NCBI GenBank assembly: GCA_041675505.1
Contig: JBAYTR010000018.1
Coordinates: forward strand, 17,890-81,889
From: JAGPCK01 sp041675505
GTDB lineage: Bacteria; Bacteroidota; Bacteroidia; UKL13-3
DNA length: 64,000 nt
Direction of reading: 5' to 3'
Shown one piece after another: positions 15,421 through 24,722 of this stretch. How positions within the stretch are numbered: the stretch's first letter is position 1; each line of letters opens with the position of its first letter. The notes below the pieces were generated by a model. That model made no database searches and was not told the origin of the DNA. It was given only the letters and a program-made list of their open reading frames with translations. Position numbers and translations under genes: made by a program.

Positions 15421-18400
15421 TTACATATTCCTCCTGTACTGCCCCCCTACTTCAAACAACGCATTGGTAATTTGTCCCAGCGAGCAATACTTTACGGTTT
15501 CCATTAACTCGGCAAAAATGTTTTGGTTATGAATGGCTACTTGTTGCAGGCGGTGCAGCATTTCTTTGCCTTTGGCTTCGTTGCCCTTCTTCAGCTCAGC
15601 CAGCATGGTAATCTGGTATTCTTTCTCTTCAGTTGTGGAGCGTATCACCTCGCGTGGTAACACCGTAGGCGAGCCCTTGCTGCTTAAGAAGGTATTTACA
15701 CCAATGATAGGAAACTCACCGCTGTGTTTCTGCATTTCGTAGTACATGCTCTCTTCCTGAATTTTGTTGCGCTGGTACATGGTTTCCATGGCCCCCAACA
15801 CTCCGCCACGTTCAGTAATTTTATCAAACTCACTCAGCACCGCTTCTTCTACCAAATCAGTTAACTCTTCAATAATGAATGAACCTTGTAAGGGGTTTTC
15901 ATTTTTAGCTAATCCCAACTCTCGGTTAATGATTAATTGTATGGCCATGGCACGTCTTACGCTTTCTTCCGTAGGTGTGGTAATGGCCTCGTCATACGCA
16001 TTGGTGTGTAAAGAATTGCAGTTATCGTAAATGGCATACAAGGCTTGCAGCGTAGTACGTATATCGTTAAAGTCAATTTCCTGTGCGTGCAGTGAACGAC
16101 CCGAGGTTTGAATGTGGTACTTGAGCATCTGGCTGCGCTCATTACCTCCGTATTTCAGCTTCATGGCTTTGGCCCATATTCTGCGGCTCACTCGACCAAT
16201 CACGGAGTACTCCGGGTCAATACCGTTAGAGAAAAAGAACGAGAGGTTAGGTGCAAAATCATCAATGTTCATGCCCCTGCTCAGGTAATATTCCACAAAT
16301 GTAAATCCGTTGGAAAGTGTAAGTGCCAGTTGTGTGATGGGGTTCGCTCCGGCCTCGGCAATGTGGTAACCACTGATGGAAACAGAATAGAAATTGCGCA
16401 CGGCATTGTCAATAAAATACTGCTGCACATCGCCCATTACACGCAGGGAGAATTCTGTAGAAAAAATGCAGGTGTTTTGTGCCTGGTCTTCTTTCAGAAT
16501 ATCGGCTTGTACCGTTCCGCGCAGTTGTTTTAAAGTATCCACTTTAATTTTGTTGTACACCTCGGCCGGCAATACCATATCGCCTGTAACACCCAGCAAC
16601 ATTAGCCCCAAGCCATCATTACCTTCCGGCAATTGTTCATTGTAAGTAGGGCGCGTGGTGCCTTTGGCTTTGAAAATATCGTCAATCTTTTTGTTTACCT
16701 CAGCTTCCAGTCCGTTGGCTTTAATGTACAACTCACACTGCTGATCAATGGCCGCATTCATAAAGAAGGCACAGATAATCGCAGCCGGACCGTTAATGGT
16801 CATGGACACCGAAGTTTTAGGATCAGCCAGGTTAAAACCGGAATACAGTTTTTTCGCAGCATCCAAACTCCACACACTCACACCTGAGTTACCAATTTTT
16901 CCGTAGATATCAGGGCGGTGGTCGGGGTCGTTACCGTAAAGCGTAACGGAGTCAAACGCGGTACTCAAACGTTTGGCCGGCATACCTTGCGATACGTAGT
17001 GAAAACGTTTGTTGGTTCGTTCAGGGCCGCCCTCTCCGGCAAACATACGCGTAGGATCCTCGCCTTCGCGTTTGAATGGATAGATACCTGCCGTGTAAGG
17101 AAAATCTCCGGGGAAATTTTCCTGCAATGCCCAGCGAAGCACATCGCCCCAGGCTTTAAATTTAGGCACGGCTACTTTGGGTATCTGGGAATGCGACAGC
17201 GATTCTGAATGTGTTTTGATTTTAATTTCTTTGTCGCGCACCTTGAACACATAATATTCATTGCGGAACAAATCTTTTTTCTCTTCCCAGGTTTCAAGAA
17301 TAATGCGGTTGCGCGGGTCCAGGTCAAGTGCAACGGTGTGATAGGTTTCATCCAGCGCTTTAATCAAACGGTCCTTGTCATCTATCTTAGATGCCTTCAA
17401 GGTTTCCATAGATGATTTAAGTCCGTAAAGTTTATCGGCAATTTCACCTTGCTTCAACACCCACTTATCGTAGTTGCGGTTGTTCTCTGAAATTTCAGAA
17501 AGGTAACGTACGCGTGCTGGCGGAATGATGTAAATTTTCTCACTCATTTCCTCGCTGATGGTATACGTGGATTTTAAATCCGCACCTGTTATTTCAGCTA
17601 CTTTATCCATCACCGATTTGTACAGGCTGTTCATGCCGGGGTCGTTAAACTGGCTGGCAATAGTGCCGTACACGGGCATGCTATCGGGGTTCTTATCAAA
17701 CAACTGGTGGTTGCGCTGGTATTGTTTTTTCACATCACGCAAAGCATCCAGTGCTCCTTTTTTATCAAACTTATTGATGGCAATGATATCGGCAAAATCG
17801 AGCATGTCAATTTTTTCCAGTTGTGTTGCTGCACCGTATTCAGGTGTCATCACATACAGGGCCACATCGCTGTGATCCATAATTTCGGTATCGCTTTGCC
17901 CTATGCCCGATGTTTCCAGAATGATCAAATCGAAATGAGCTGCCTTCACAATGTCAATGGCTTCCTGCACATGTTTGGAAAGTGCCAGGTTGCTTTGTCT
18001 TGTGGCCAGTGAGCGCATGTACACCCGGTCATTTTTTATGGCATTCATGCGAATGCGGTCGCCCAGCAACGCACCACCAGTTTTTTTCTTGGAAGGGTCA
18101 ACAGAAATAATGGCTACTGATTTATTTTTAAAATCAAGCAAAAACCTACGCACCAGTTCATCTACTAAAGATGATTTTCCTGCACCGCCTGTTCCGGTAA
18201 TACCCAGCACAGGTGTGGCCACCTTATCTTTTAACGGGGCTAAATTCTTATCAAAGTATACTTTAAAGTCATCGGGATTATTTTCAGCAGCTGAGATTAA
18301 ACGCGCAATGGATTTGTAATCTTTATCGGCCAGGTGTTTTACTTCTCCGTTCAGGTTTTGTCCGGTGGCAAAGTCGCATTTTTCCAGCATATCGTTAATC

Positions 18401-18804
18401 ATGCCCTGCAAGCCCATGGTACGTCCGTCATCGGGGCCGTATATGCGGCAAATGCCGTATTGGTGCAATTCCGCCATTTCTTCAGGCAAAATAGTTCCGC
18501 CACCGCCACCAAAAATACGGATGTGTTCACAGCCTTTTTGCTTGAGCAAATCGTACATAAATTTGAAGTATTCCACGTGACCGCCTTGGTAGCTGGTCAT
18601 GGCAATGGCATTGGCATCTTCCTGAATGGCGCAATTCACTACTTCTTCGGCACTGCGGTCGTGCCCCAGGTGAATAACCTCAGCACCGCTGGCCTGTATA
18701 ATTCTGCGCATGATGTTGATGGCTGCATCGTGGCCGTCAAACAAACTTGCTGCAGTTACTACCCTTATTTTGTTTTTAGGAATATATTTTACTACTGTTT
18801 CCAT
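15421..18804 (-). CDS. icmF: Fused isobutyryl-CoA mutase (IcmF)
   Basis: An 1127-residue fusion read from ATG 18804, which begins METVVKYIPKNKIRVV; an upstream in-frame start would add 28 unlikely residues. Domains in order: B12-binding domain with FDGHDAA (His about 25), MeaB-like G-protein chaperone with P-loop GTGGAGKSS (204-212) and INKFDKKG, then the mutase barrel with YPFKREGEDPTRMFAGEG and SVSMTINGPAAI. This order is that of IcmF, which interconverts isobutyryl-CoA and n-butyryl-CoA with adenosylcobalamin and repairs itself with GTP. The related pivalyl-CoA mutase activity cannot be excluded. Length agrees with the family (about 1,090-1,130). Confidence 0.92.
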   Translation of the reverse strand: METVVKYIPKNKIRVVTAASLFDGHDAAINIMRRIIQASGAEVIHLGHDRSAEEVVNCAIQEDANAIAMTSYQGGHVEYFKFMYDLLKQKGCEHIRIFGGGGGTILPEEMAELHQYGICRIYGPDDGRTMGLQGMINDMLEKCDFATGQNLNGEVKHLADKDYKSIARLISAAENNPDDFKVYFDKNLAPLKDKVATPVLGITGTGGAGKSSLVDELVRRFLLDFKNKSVAIISVDPSKKKTGGALLGDRIRMNAIKNDRVYMRSLATRQSNLALSKHVQEAIDIVKAAHFDLIILETSGIGQSDTEIMDHSDVALYVMTPEYGAATQLEKIDMLDFADIIAINKFDKKGALDALRDVKKQYQRNHQLFDKNPDSMPVYGTIASQFNDPGMNSLYKSVMDKVAEITGADLKSTYTISEEMSEKIYIIPPARVRYLSEISENNRNYDKWVLKQGEIADKLYGLKSSMETLKASKIDDKDRLIKALDETYHTVALDLDPRNRIILETWEEKKDLFRNEYYVFKVRDKEIKIKTHSESLSHSQIPKVAVPKFKAWGDVLRWALQENFPGDFPYTAGIYPFKREGEDPTRMFAGEGGPERTNKRFHYVSQGMPAKRLSTAFDSVTLYGNDPDHRPDIYGKIGNSGVSVWSLDAAKKLYSGFNLADPKTSVSMTINGPAAIICAFFMNAAIDQQCELYIKANGLEAEVNKKIDDIFKAKGTTRPTYNEQLPEGNDGLGLMLLGVTGDMVLPAEVYNKIKVDTLKQLRGTVQADILKEDQAQNTCIFSTEFSLRVMGDVQQYFIDNAVRNFYSVSISGYHIAEAGANPITQLALTLSNGFTFVEYYLSRGMNIDDFAPNLSFFFSNGIDPEYSVIGRVSRRIWAKAMKLKYGGNERSQMLKYHIQTSGRSLHAQEIDFNDIRTTLQALYAIYDNCNSLHTNAYDEAITTPTEESVRRAMAIQLIINRELGLAKNENPLQGSFIIEELTDLVEEAVLSEFDKITERGGVLGAMETMYQRNKIQEESMYYEMQKHSGEFPIIGVNTFLSSKGSPTVLPREVIRSTTEEKEYQITMLAELKKGNEAKGKEMLHRLQQVAIHNQNIFAELMETVKYCSLGQITNALFEVGGQYRRNM

Positions 18805-18930
18805 ATAGATAAAAGCCTGATAATGGCCGACAAATTTACACCTTTTACCCGATTTTGCCCTGTGAATTAATGTAAGGATTTTCAGCATAAATTGTTTTTA
18901 TTTGCTGCCCTTAAACAGAACATAAAACGT

Positions 18931-19488
18931 ATGGATTTAAAAGACGTAATCTCCATCTCCGGAAAAGGAGGATTATTTAAGATAGTAGGTAAACGACCTA
19001 ACGGCCTGATTGTAGAAGCCATGGATGCTTCAAAAGCCCGTACAGCCATCACCTTCACTCAAAAAATTTCTGTACTGGATGATATTGCCATGTACACGTA
19101 TGCAGGCGAAAAGCGTCTGTTGGAAGTATTTGCTGAAATGGCAAATGCCGGCAATGTTCCTGATAACAAAGCCGATAACGACACCATGAAGGCATTTTTT
19201 GAAAAAGTGCTCCCTGATTACGACAAAGAAAGAGTGTATATCTCTGATATTAAGAAAGCCATCAACTGGTTCAGCATGCTGAACGGTCAGGTGGATTTTG
19301 CTGCTTTGCTAGAAGCCGCTAAAAAGGAAGAAGCCGATGCTGAAGCAGAAAGCAAAGTAAAAAAGGTGGTGGACACTGAGGCTGAGGCCAAACCAAAGAA
19401 AACCTTTAAGCCTAAAAATACCGCTGCCAAAGTAAATACGAAATCTGACGGTGGTTCAAAAACCACTTACCGACCAAAATCAGTATAA
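18931..19488 (+). CDS. DUF5606 family protein
   Basis: A 185-residue protein starting MDLKDVISISGKGGLFKIVG, the hallmark of a conserved Bacteroidota family of unknown function. The first ~125 residues are folded (GGLFKIVGKRPNGLIVEAMD, FTQKISVLDDIAMYT, VYISDIKKAINWFSML). The last ~60 are low-complexity, rich in Lys, Ala and Glu (EEADAEAESKVKK and KPKKTFKPKNT), suggesting a disordered or nucleic-acid-binding tail. ATG 18931 is chosen because the family begins MDLK; an upstream in-frame ATG at 18892 adds 13 residues. It is divergent from icmF. Confidence 0.8.
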   Translation: MDLKDVISISGKGGLFKIVGKRPNGLIVEAMDASKARTAITFTQKISVLDDIAMYTYAGEKRLLEVFAEMANAGNVPDNKADNDTMKAFFEKVLPDYDKERVYISDIKKAINWFSMLNGQVDFAALLEAAKKEEADAEAESKVKKVVDTEAEAKPKKTFKPKNTAAKVNTKSDGGSKTTYRPKSV

Positions 19489-19508
19489 ACGAAATTTGTT
19501 ACTTGCAG

Positions 19509-19537
19509 AAAAAAGCCGCCCTCGGGTGGCTTTTTTA
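19509..19537 (+). terminator. Rho-independent terminator after the DUF5606 gene
   Basis: AAAAAAGCCGCC, a CTCG loop and GGTGGC followed by TTTTTT form a GC-rich stem with a T-run, 20 bases after the stop codon. The flanking A-run allows some function on the opposite strand. Confidence 0.85.
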
Positions 19538-19576
19538 TTTTTTACCCGCTTTGACTTTAAAAGTGATTTAGTTTTA

Positions 19577-19584
19577 TACTTTTG
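19577..19584 (+). promoter_or_regulatory. Bacteroidota -7 element for the M3 peptidase
   Basis: TACTTTTG fits the TAnnTTTG consensus of the Bacteroidota primary sigma factor and lies 20 bases before ATG 19604. A correctly spaced -33 TTG is not clear. Confidence 0.45.
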
Positions 19585-19603
19585 TTTTTGTAAACACATT
19601 CAT

Positions 19604-21307
19604 ATGCTAGTTATCACGCACCACAAATTTCTCCCGGCCAAATTAAAAATTAATTCATGGGAAGCGCTGGCTCCTTTCTTTAATCAATTGCTCGAACGCA
19701 CCATCGGTTCAGCAGCCGAACTGGAGAAATGGTTAATACACCGCAGCGAACTGGAAGCATTTATTAGCGAAGACCTGGCCTGGCGATATGTGCGCATGAC
19801 CTGCGATACCACAAACAAACAACTGGAAGAAGCCTACCTGTTTTTTGTTACTGAAATAGAACCGAAAATTTCGCCACTCAATGATCAACTCAACCGTAAG
19901 CTGTTGGAGTGTCCTTTCATCAACGAGCTGGACCACGATAAATATTTTATTTACCTCCGCGGCATTAAAAAAGAAATAGAATTGTTTCGTGAAAAGAACG
20001 TTCCGTTAATGGCCGAGGTGCAAACCGAATCGCAAAAGTACGGCTCCATTGTAGGCAGCATGACGGTGGAAGTAGATGGCAAAGAACTTACACTGCAACA
20101 GGCATCCAATTTTCTTAAAGACACCAACCGCGCTAAACGCCAGGAAGTGTATGGGAAAATTGCAACCAAACGTTTACAGCATGCTAAGGAACTGGACGAT
20201 TTGTTTGACCGCTTGATACAACTGCGTCATCAGATTGCGGTGAATGCGGGGTTTGAAAACTTTAGAGATTACATGTTTGCCGCATTGGGCAGGTTTGATT
20301 ATACACCTGAAGATTGTTTCGCCTTCCACCAGTCCGTACGTGATGAGGTGGTGCCTTTGTGTAAAGAAATTAATGAGCGCAGAAAAAAAGAACTGGGCCA
20401 CGACCTTCGTCCCTGGGACATGGAAGTGGATACTAAAGGACGAGCTCCTTTAGAGCCCTTCACCAGTGGAAGAGATTTGCTCGATAAAACAGTGAAGTGC
20501 TTTAAGAAAGTAGATCCGTACTTCTCCTGGTGCATAGAAACCATGGATGAAATGAATCGTTTGGACTTGGAGAGCAGAAAAGGAAAAGCACCGGGAGGAT
20601 ACAACTACCCGATGTCGGAAACCAACGTACCGTTTATATTTATGAATGCTGCCAGCAGCGTACGCGATGTGGAAACCATGGTACACGAAGGCGGACATGC
20701 CGTGCACTCCTTCCTGAGCAAAGACCTTGAACTCTCTGCCTTTAAAAATTGCCCCAGTGAAGTGGCCGAATTGGCCAGCATGAGTATGGAGTTATTGTCG
20801 CACGAAGGACAGGATGTATTTTACACCGACCCTACCGACTTTAAACGCGCCATGCAGGAACATCTGGAAGGCATTATAAAAGTATTGCCGTGGATTGCCA
20901 CCATTGATAAATTTCAGCACTGGATTTACTCCAACCCTACACATACTGCAGCAGAACGTAAGGCCGCCTGGCTCAACATCAGCAACGAGTTCAGCACCGG
21001 TATGGTAGACTATACTGATTTCGAAGATTTTTATGCGCATACCTGGCAAAAACAACTGCACCTGTTTGAAGTACCTTTTTATTACATCGAATACGGCATT
21101 GCCCAACTGGGTGCCATTGGTGTATGGAAAAATGCCATTGCTGACAAGGCCAAAGCCATTGAACAATACAAGCATGCACTCGCTTTAGGGTACACCAAAA
21201 CCATAGGAGAAATTTATGCTACCGCAGGTATTCGTTTTGATTTTTCAAAAGAAAACATCCGTGAGTTGATGCAATTTGTAAAAAGCCGTTTGCAGCAGTT
21301 GTTATAA
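19604..21307 (+). CDS. M3 family oligoendopeptidase
   Basis: A 567-residue cytoplasmic zinc peptidase of the PepF/thimet oligopeptidase group. The zinc motif is HEGGH within VETMVHEGGHAVHSF, and the third ligand glutamate is expected in CPSEVAELASMSMELL. A PepF N-terminal helical domain (KYGSIVGSMTVEVDGKELTL) precedes it. The frame is open upstream to 19451 but that part lies over the previous gene's end and terminator; ATG 19604 follows a promoter element and is preferred. It degrades short peptides. It stands alone between DUF5606 and the sensor gene. Confidence 0.9.
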   Translation: MLVITHHKFLPAKLKINSWEALAPFFNQLLERTIGSAAELEKWLIHRSELEAFISEDLAWRYVRMTCDTTNKQLEEAYLFFVTEIEPKISPLNDQLNRKLLECPFINELDHDKYFIYLRGIKKEIELFREKNVPLMAEVQTESQKYGSIVGSMTVEVDGKELTLQQASNFLKDTNRAKRQEVYGKIATKRLQHAKELDDLFDRLIQLRHQIAVNAGFENFRDYMFAALGRFDYTPEDCFAFHQSVRDEVVPLCKEINERRKKELGHDLRPWDMEVDTKGRAPLEPFTSGRDLLDKTVKCFKKVDPYFSWCIETMDEMNRLDLESRKGKAPGGYNYPMSETNVPFIFMNAASSVRDVETMVHEGGHAVHSFLSKDLELSAFKNCPSEVAELASMSMELLSHEGQDVFYTDPTDFKRAMQEHLEGIIKVLPWIATIDKFQHWIYSNPTHTAAERKAAWLNISNEFSTGMVDYTDFEDFYAHTWQKQLHLFEVPFYYIEYGIAQLGAIGVWKNAIADKAKAIEQYKHALALGYTKTIGEIYATAGIRFDFSKENIRELMQFVKSRLQQLL

Positions 21308-21357
21308 AGTAAGACGAATTGTAAGGTTATTCAAAGCAAACTTCTTACTTTGGCCTT

Positions 21358-24345
21358 ATGACAAACAAAACCGCTGCCTTATTTTTACTTGTTTTACTAT
21401 CAGGGCATTTCGCTTGGGGGCAAACTTTTTTTACGGAGCAACTGAGTACACGAAACGGATTAAGTTCTAACCATGTAACCGCCATAACACAGGATAAATT
21501 CGGCACATTGTGGATTGGTACAGCTAACGGACTAAACCGTTACGATGGGTACAGGGTTAAAGTTTATCACCACAATCCCTGGGATAGTCTCACCCTTCCT
21601 TTCCATCAGGTAGATTTTCTTTTTGCCGATAGCAAAGGAGGCATATGGGCACTTTACGGCAATACCGTAGCGCATCTTGCAGCAGGTGAAATTCATTTTG
21701 AGGTGCTGCATCTGTTAAAAAATGAAGTAGCTTATACCGTAAATGAAGACGATAAAAACAATATTTACCTTGGAAGTAATCAGGCTTTTTATTTACTGGA
21801 AGACGGGGAAAAATTGAACCGTCTAATTAACCAACCTGTTTATTCCATTCAAAAAAACACCGATCATTTTACCCTCGCTTCACGTTCTAATATTTACAAA
21901 TTTGATTTCGTAAAAAAAGAAATTACAGGCAACTATGCCGATCAGTTTGCTCTGTTGGGCGGCAAAGTGTACAACCCCTCCGCTACACAGCTCCTCAACA
22001 ATCACCTCTTTATTTACAACGGCTACAGCGGGTTGCTGGATGCTAACTTACAAACAGAAAAATACAGCAGCATCACACTGAAAAATGACCTGCACAACAA
22101 CTACAGTAAGGTACCTGCCCTGTGGGTTGACTCTAACATGACTGTGTGGGCAGGCACTACCAGAGGTTTGTACAGGTACACCCTTTCTGATTCGGTTTTG
22201 CAACAGGTAGCAGAAAACAACAACGGAACACAGGCCATACAATTCCAGCACATTACTGCATTGGCCGGTGACTACCGCAATAACCTGTGGATCGGCACCC
22301 GCCAGAACGGAGTATATTTTCATCCTGTGATGAATAATTATTTCCGTTCCGTATCCACCTCAACATTACCCGCAGCAAATGCAACAGCGGTATTACCTCT
22401 TAACAACACGCTTCTTTTCGGCACTGAGTGGAACGGATTATTCGAATACAACATACAGAGCAGTGTGAAACCGGTTGTTCAAAATGAATTTACTTCAGTA
22501 TATGCTCTGGCTGAACAATTCAATGGCAGCACCATTTGGACAGGTACAGAAAAAGGATTGTATGCCTATACCCCTGAAAACAAAAAATTCACCCTGCACA
22601 AGCTTTACACCGATACGCTGGATCAATCAATAACAGCCATTAGTACCGATAAAGATGGAAGTATATGGTTGGGTAGCAACATTGGTTTAATCCATTATTT
22701 TCCTGCAAGCAAGGATGTATTTATATATACACACGATGCCAAAAAGAACAGCATTTCGTCCAACAAGATTAAACGCTTGTACAAGGATGCTAAAAACAGA
22801 TTATGGGTAGGCACGGATGAAGGACTTGACTTGTTCCATACCGGAAAAAATTCAGCCGAGCGTTTTGGTCAGGCACTTAACTCGGCAACTGTTGACGTAA
22901 ACTGCATCAGTGAAGATAACAAAGGAAACATTTGGATAGGTGTGCAACAAGGTGCCTTGTTCAAACTGAACCCGCTTACACGCAAATCAGAGAATGTGTT
23001 AGTGAATCAACCTTACACTGCTTCTTCCATTCAATCGGTATGGGCGGGTAATGAACAATGGATATGGTTTACCACCCCCAACCGTTTGATACGCTATTCC
23101 ATCAACTCCGGAAAAACAGACCTGTGGCGACCTGAAAACGGACTTCCGGTAACTGAATTTTCTGCCGGTTGTTTATTGCCTGCACCATCAGGAGAATTGG
23201 TAGCTGCACATCATGAAGGGTTGTTGTTATTTAATCAAAAACTTCCTGTGGCAGACTTGCGTTTCCCGCCTGTTATAAGTGACGTAATCGTTAACGGACA
23301 ATCATATAGTTTTACCAACGATGTAGTTGCCATAAGCAGCGGGGTAAAGCAATTGATAATTTTATTGGGTGATGCAGATTTAAACAAAGGCATTCCGTTT
23401 CAATATCAATACCGCCTTACCGGATATGATGACAACTGGCAACCGATACATAACAATATACTCCCTTTCTCCCGGCTCAATGAAGGCAACTACGAGCTGG
23501 AACTAAGGGCACAAGGTTTTAATGAAAACAGTTTAAGTGAAATCAAACCTTTACGCATTGAGATTACCCCACCATTCTGGAAAACATCCACCTTTCTTTT
23601 GTTTTGCAGCATCATAACCCTGGGCTTGTTGTGGTGGGCAATAACTAATACCCTATCTAAAATAAAAAAGAAAGAAGCTGCGAAACACGAACTCACGCAC
23701 CGCAAACTGGACCTCGAACTGCGGGCATACAAAGCACAACTGGATTCTCAGTTTATTTCCAATACGCTCTATCAGGTGCAGGAATGTATTAACTCCAACA
23801 AACTACTTAATGCCAGTCAATACCTCAGTAAATTTTCATCCTACATCAGCTGTGTGCTGGAGTACGGAGAAAAAGATTTTATCACCATTGAACAGCTGAT
23901 GAAAACACTTGACTACTACATGAGCATTGAACGGTTGAGATTTAACGGAGAGCTGGATTTTAAAATTAATTGTTCGCCAAAAATCAATGCCCTCAACACA
24001 TTTATACCCAACATGCTGGTGCAACCGTATGTGGAAAATGCCATATGGCAGGGGCTTAAGCAAAAAATAAAAGAAAGGCGAATTGAAATAAATTTCGAAC
24101 CCTGGAGTAAAAATCATGTATTGTGTACCATTGAAGACAATGGCATTGGCCGCAAAATGGCTGCACAACTTCGTACATCAAAAATTGATTTGCATGGTTC
24201 AGAACACACGTTACTGGCCGAGGAACGTATGCAAATACTACAGGATAGTTTATCGAACGAAACACGTTTGGAAATTGTGGATTTAGTGAATGACGCAGGT
24301 GAGGCAACGGGTACCAAGGTAATTCTGCATTTGCCTACAGCATAG
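21358..24345 (+). CDS. Beta-propeller two-component-type sensor with LytS-like module lacking the phospho-acceptor His
   Basis: A 995-residue protein. It has a signal peptide (first ~21 residues), a large periplasmic propeller of WIGT/WVGT-type repeats (for example LWIGTANGLNRYDGYR and RLWVGTDEGLDLF), a Y_Y_Y domain (YQYRLTGYDDNWQ), one membrane span near residues 740-760 and a cytoplasmic LytS-like kinase module. The ATP-binding N-box (VENAIWQGL) and DNGIG are intact. The His-kinase motif that normally reads QxNPHFxFN is QLDSQFISN, with Gln798 in place of the histidine. It may therefore be a pseudokinase or act through protein contacts. No LytTR response regulator is adjacent. Confidence 0.87.
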   Translation: MTNKTAALFLLVLLSGHFAWGQTFFTEQLSTRNGLSSNHVTAITQDKFGTLWIGTANGLNRYDGYRVKVYHHNPWDSLTLPFHQVDFLFADSKGGIWALYGNTVAHLAAGEIHFEVLHLLKNEVAYTVNEDDKNNIYLGSNQAFYLLEDGEKLNRLINQPVYSIQKNTDHFTLASRSNIYKFDFVKKEITGNYADQFALLGGKVYNPSATQLLNNHLFIYNGYSGLLDANLQTEKYSSITLKNDLHNNYSKVPALWVDSNMTVWAGTTRGLYRYTLSDSVLQQVAENNNGTQAIQFQHITALAGDYRNNLWIGTRQNGVYFHPVMNNYFRSVSTSTLPAANATAVLPLNNTLLFGTEWNGLFEYNIQSSVKPVVQNEFTSVYALAEQFNGSTIWTGTEKGLYAYTPENKKFTLHKLYTDTLDQSITAISTDKDGSIWLGSNIGLIHYFPASKDVFIYTHDAKKNSISSNKIKRLYKDAKNRLWVGTDEGLDLFHTGKNSAERFGQALNSATVDVNCISEDNKGNIWIGVQQGALFKLNPLTRKSENVLVNQPYTASSIQSVWAGNEQWIWFTTPNRLIRYSINSGKTDLWRPENGLPVTEFSAGCLLPAPSGELVAAHHEGLLLFNQKLPVADLRFPPVISDVIVNGQSYSFTNDVVAISSGVKQLIILLGDADLNKGIPFQYQYRLTGYDDNWQPIHNNILPFSRLNEGNYELELRAQGFNENSLSEIKPLRIEITPPFWKTSTFLLFCSIITLGLLWWAITNTLSKIKKKEAAKHELTHRKLDLELRAYKAQLDSQFISNTLYQVQECINSNKLLNASQYLSKFSSYISCVLEYGEKDFITIEQLMKTLDYYMSIERLRFNGELDFKINCSPKINALNTFIPNMLVQPYVENAIWQGLKQKIKERRIEINFEPWSKNHVLCTIEDNGIGRKMAAQLRTSKIDLHGSEHTLLAEERMQILQDSLSNETRLEIVDLVNDAGEATGTKVILHLPTA

Positions 24346-24460
24346 TTTTTCATTTTTATTCTCAGCCACTTATAATTTTTTATAGTGTTGATGCAGCATC
24401 ATGATGTACCCCTTTGTCTTTAGGGTGCAAATCAAATGTTTCATTTAAAATTTAAACGTT

Positions 24461-24637
24461 ATGAAAAAAACAATTAATCAAGCCGGAGCGGTGCTTTCAG
24501 CAACTCCCGGTTATGTGAAAATGGCTGTTGCTCTTGTAGTACTGGCTATTGCAACCAGCGCTACCAGCTGTGGTCCTCCTTGCGGTGATCCGGGTCCCGG
24601 TGATCCTTGGCCTATCGATTCTGTAAAGTCTCGCTAA
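24461..24637 (+). CDS. Small lipoprotein-like peptide, 58 residues
   Basis: An open frame of 58 codons starting at ATG 24461 and ending at TAA 24637. It begins MKKTINQAGAVLSATPGYVK, has a hydrophobic stretch MAVALVVLAIATSATSC that looks like a signal with lipobox cysteine (Cys37), and ends GPPCGDPGPGDPWPIDSVKSR. A strong terminator follows 30 bases later, and the gene has its own space between two others. These points support a real gene. Function unknown; a small lipoprotein is the simplest reading, a modified-peptide precursor is possible. Confidence 0.6.
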   Translation: MKKTINQAGAVLSATPGYVKMAVALVVLAIATSATSCGPPCGDPGPGDPWPIDSVKSR

Positions 24638-24667
24638 GCAACTCTTTCTCAACAAAAAGGTTTATGT

Positions 24668-24697
24668 AAAGGCAGACTTCGGTCTGCTTTTATTATT
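24668..24697 (+). terminator. Rho-independent terminator with TTCG loop
   Basis: GCAGAC-TTCG-GTCTGC at 24672-24687 followed by TTTTATTATTT is a perfect stem with a stable tetraloop and T-rich tail, placed after the 58-residue gene. Confidence 0.85.
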
Positions 24698-24722
24698 TAA
24701 CATGAGTGCGTATTTTGCACCC

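Noticed and set aside
18334..18870. 178-codon plus-strand frame near the icmF start
   Set aside because: Antisense to the B12-binding and G-protein domains of icmF.
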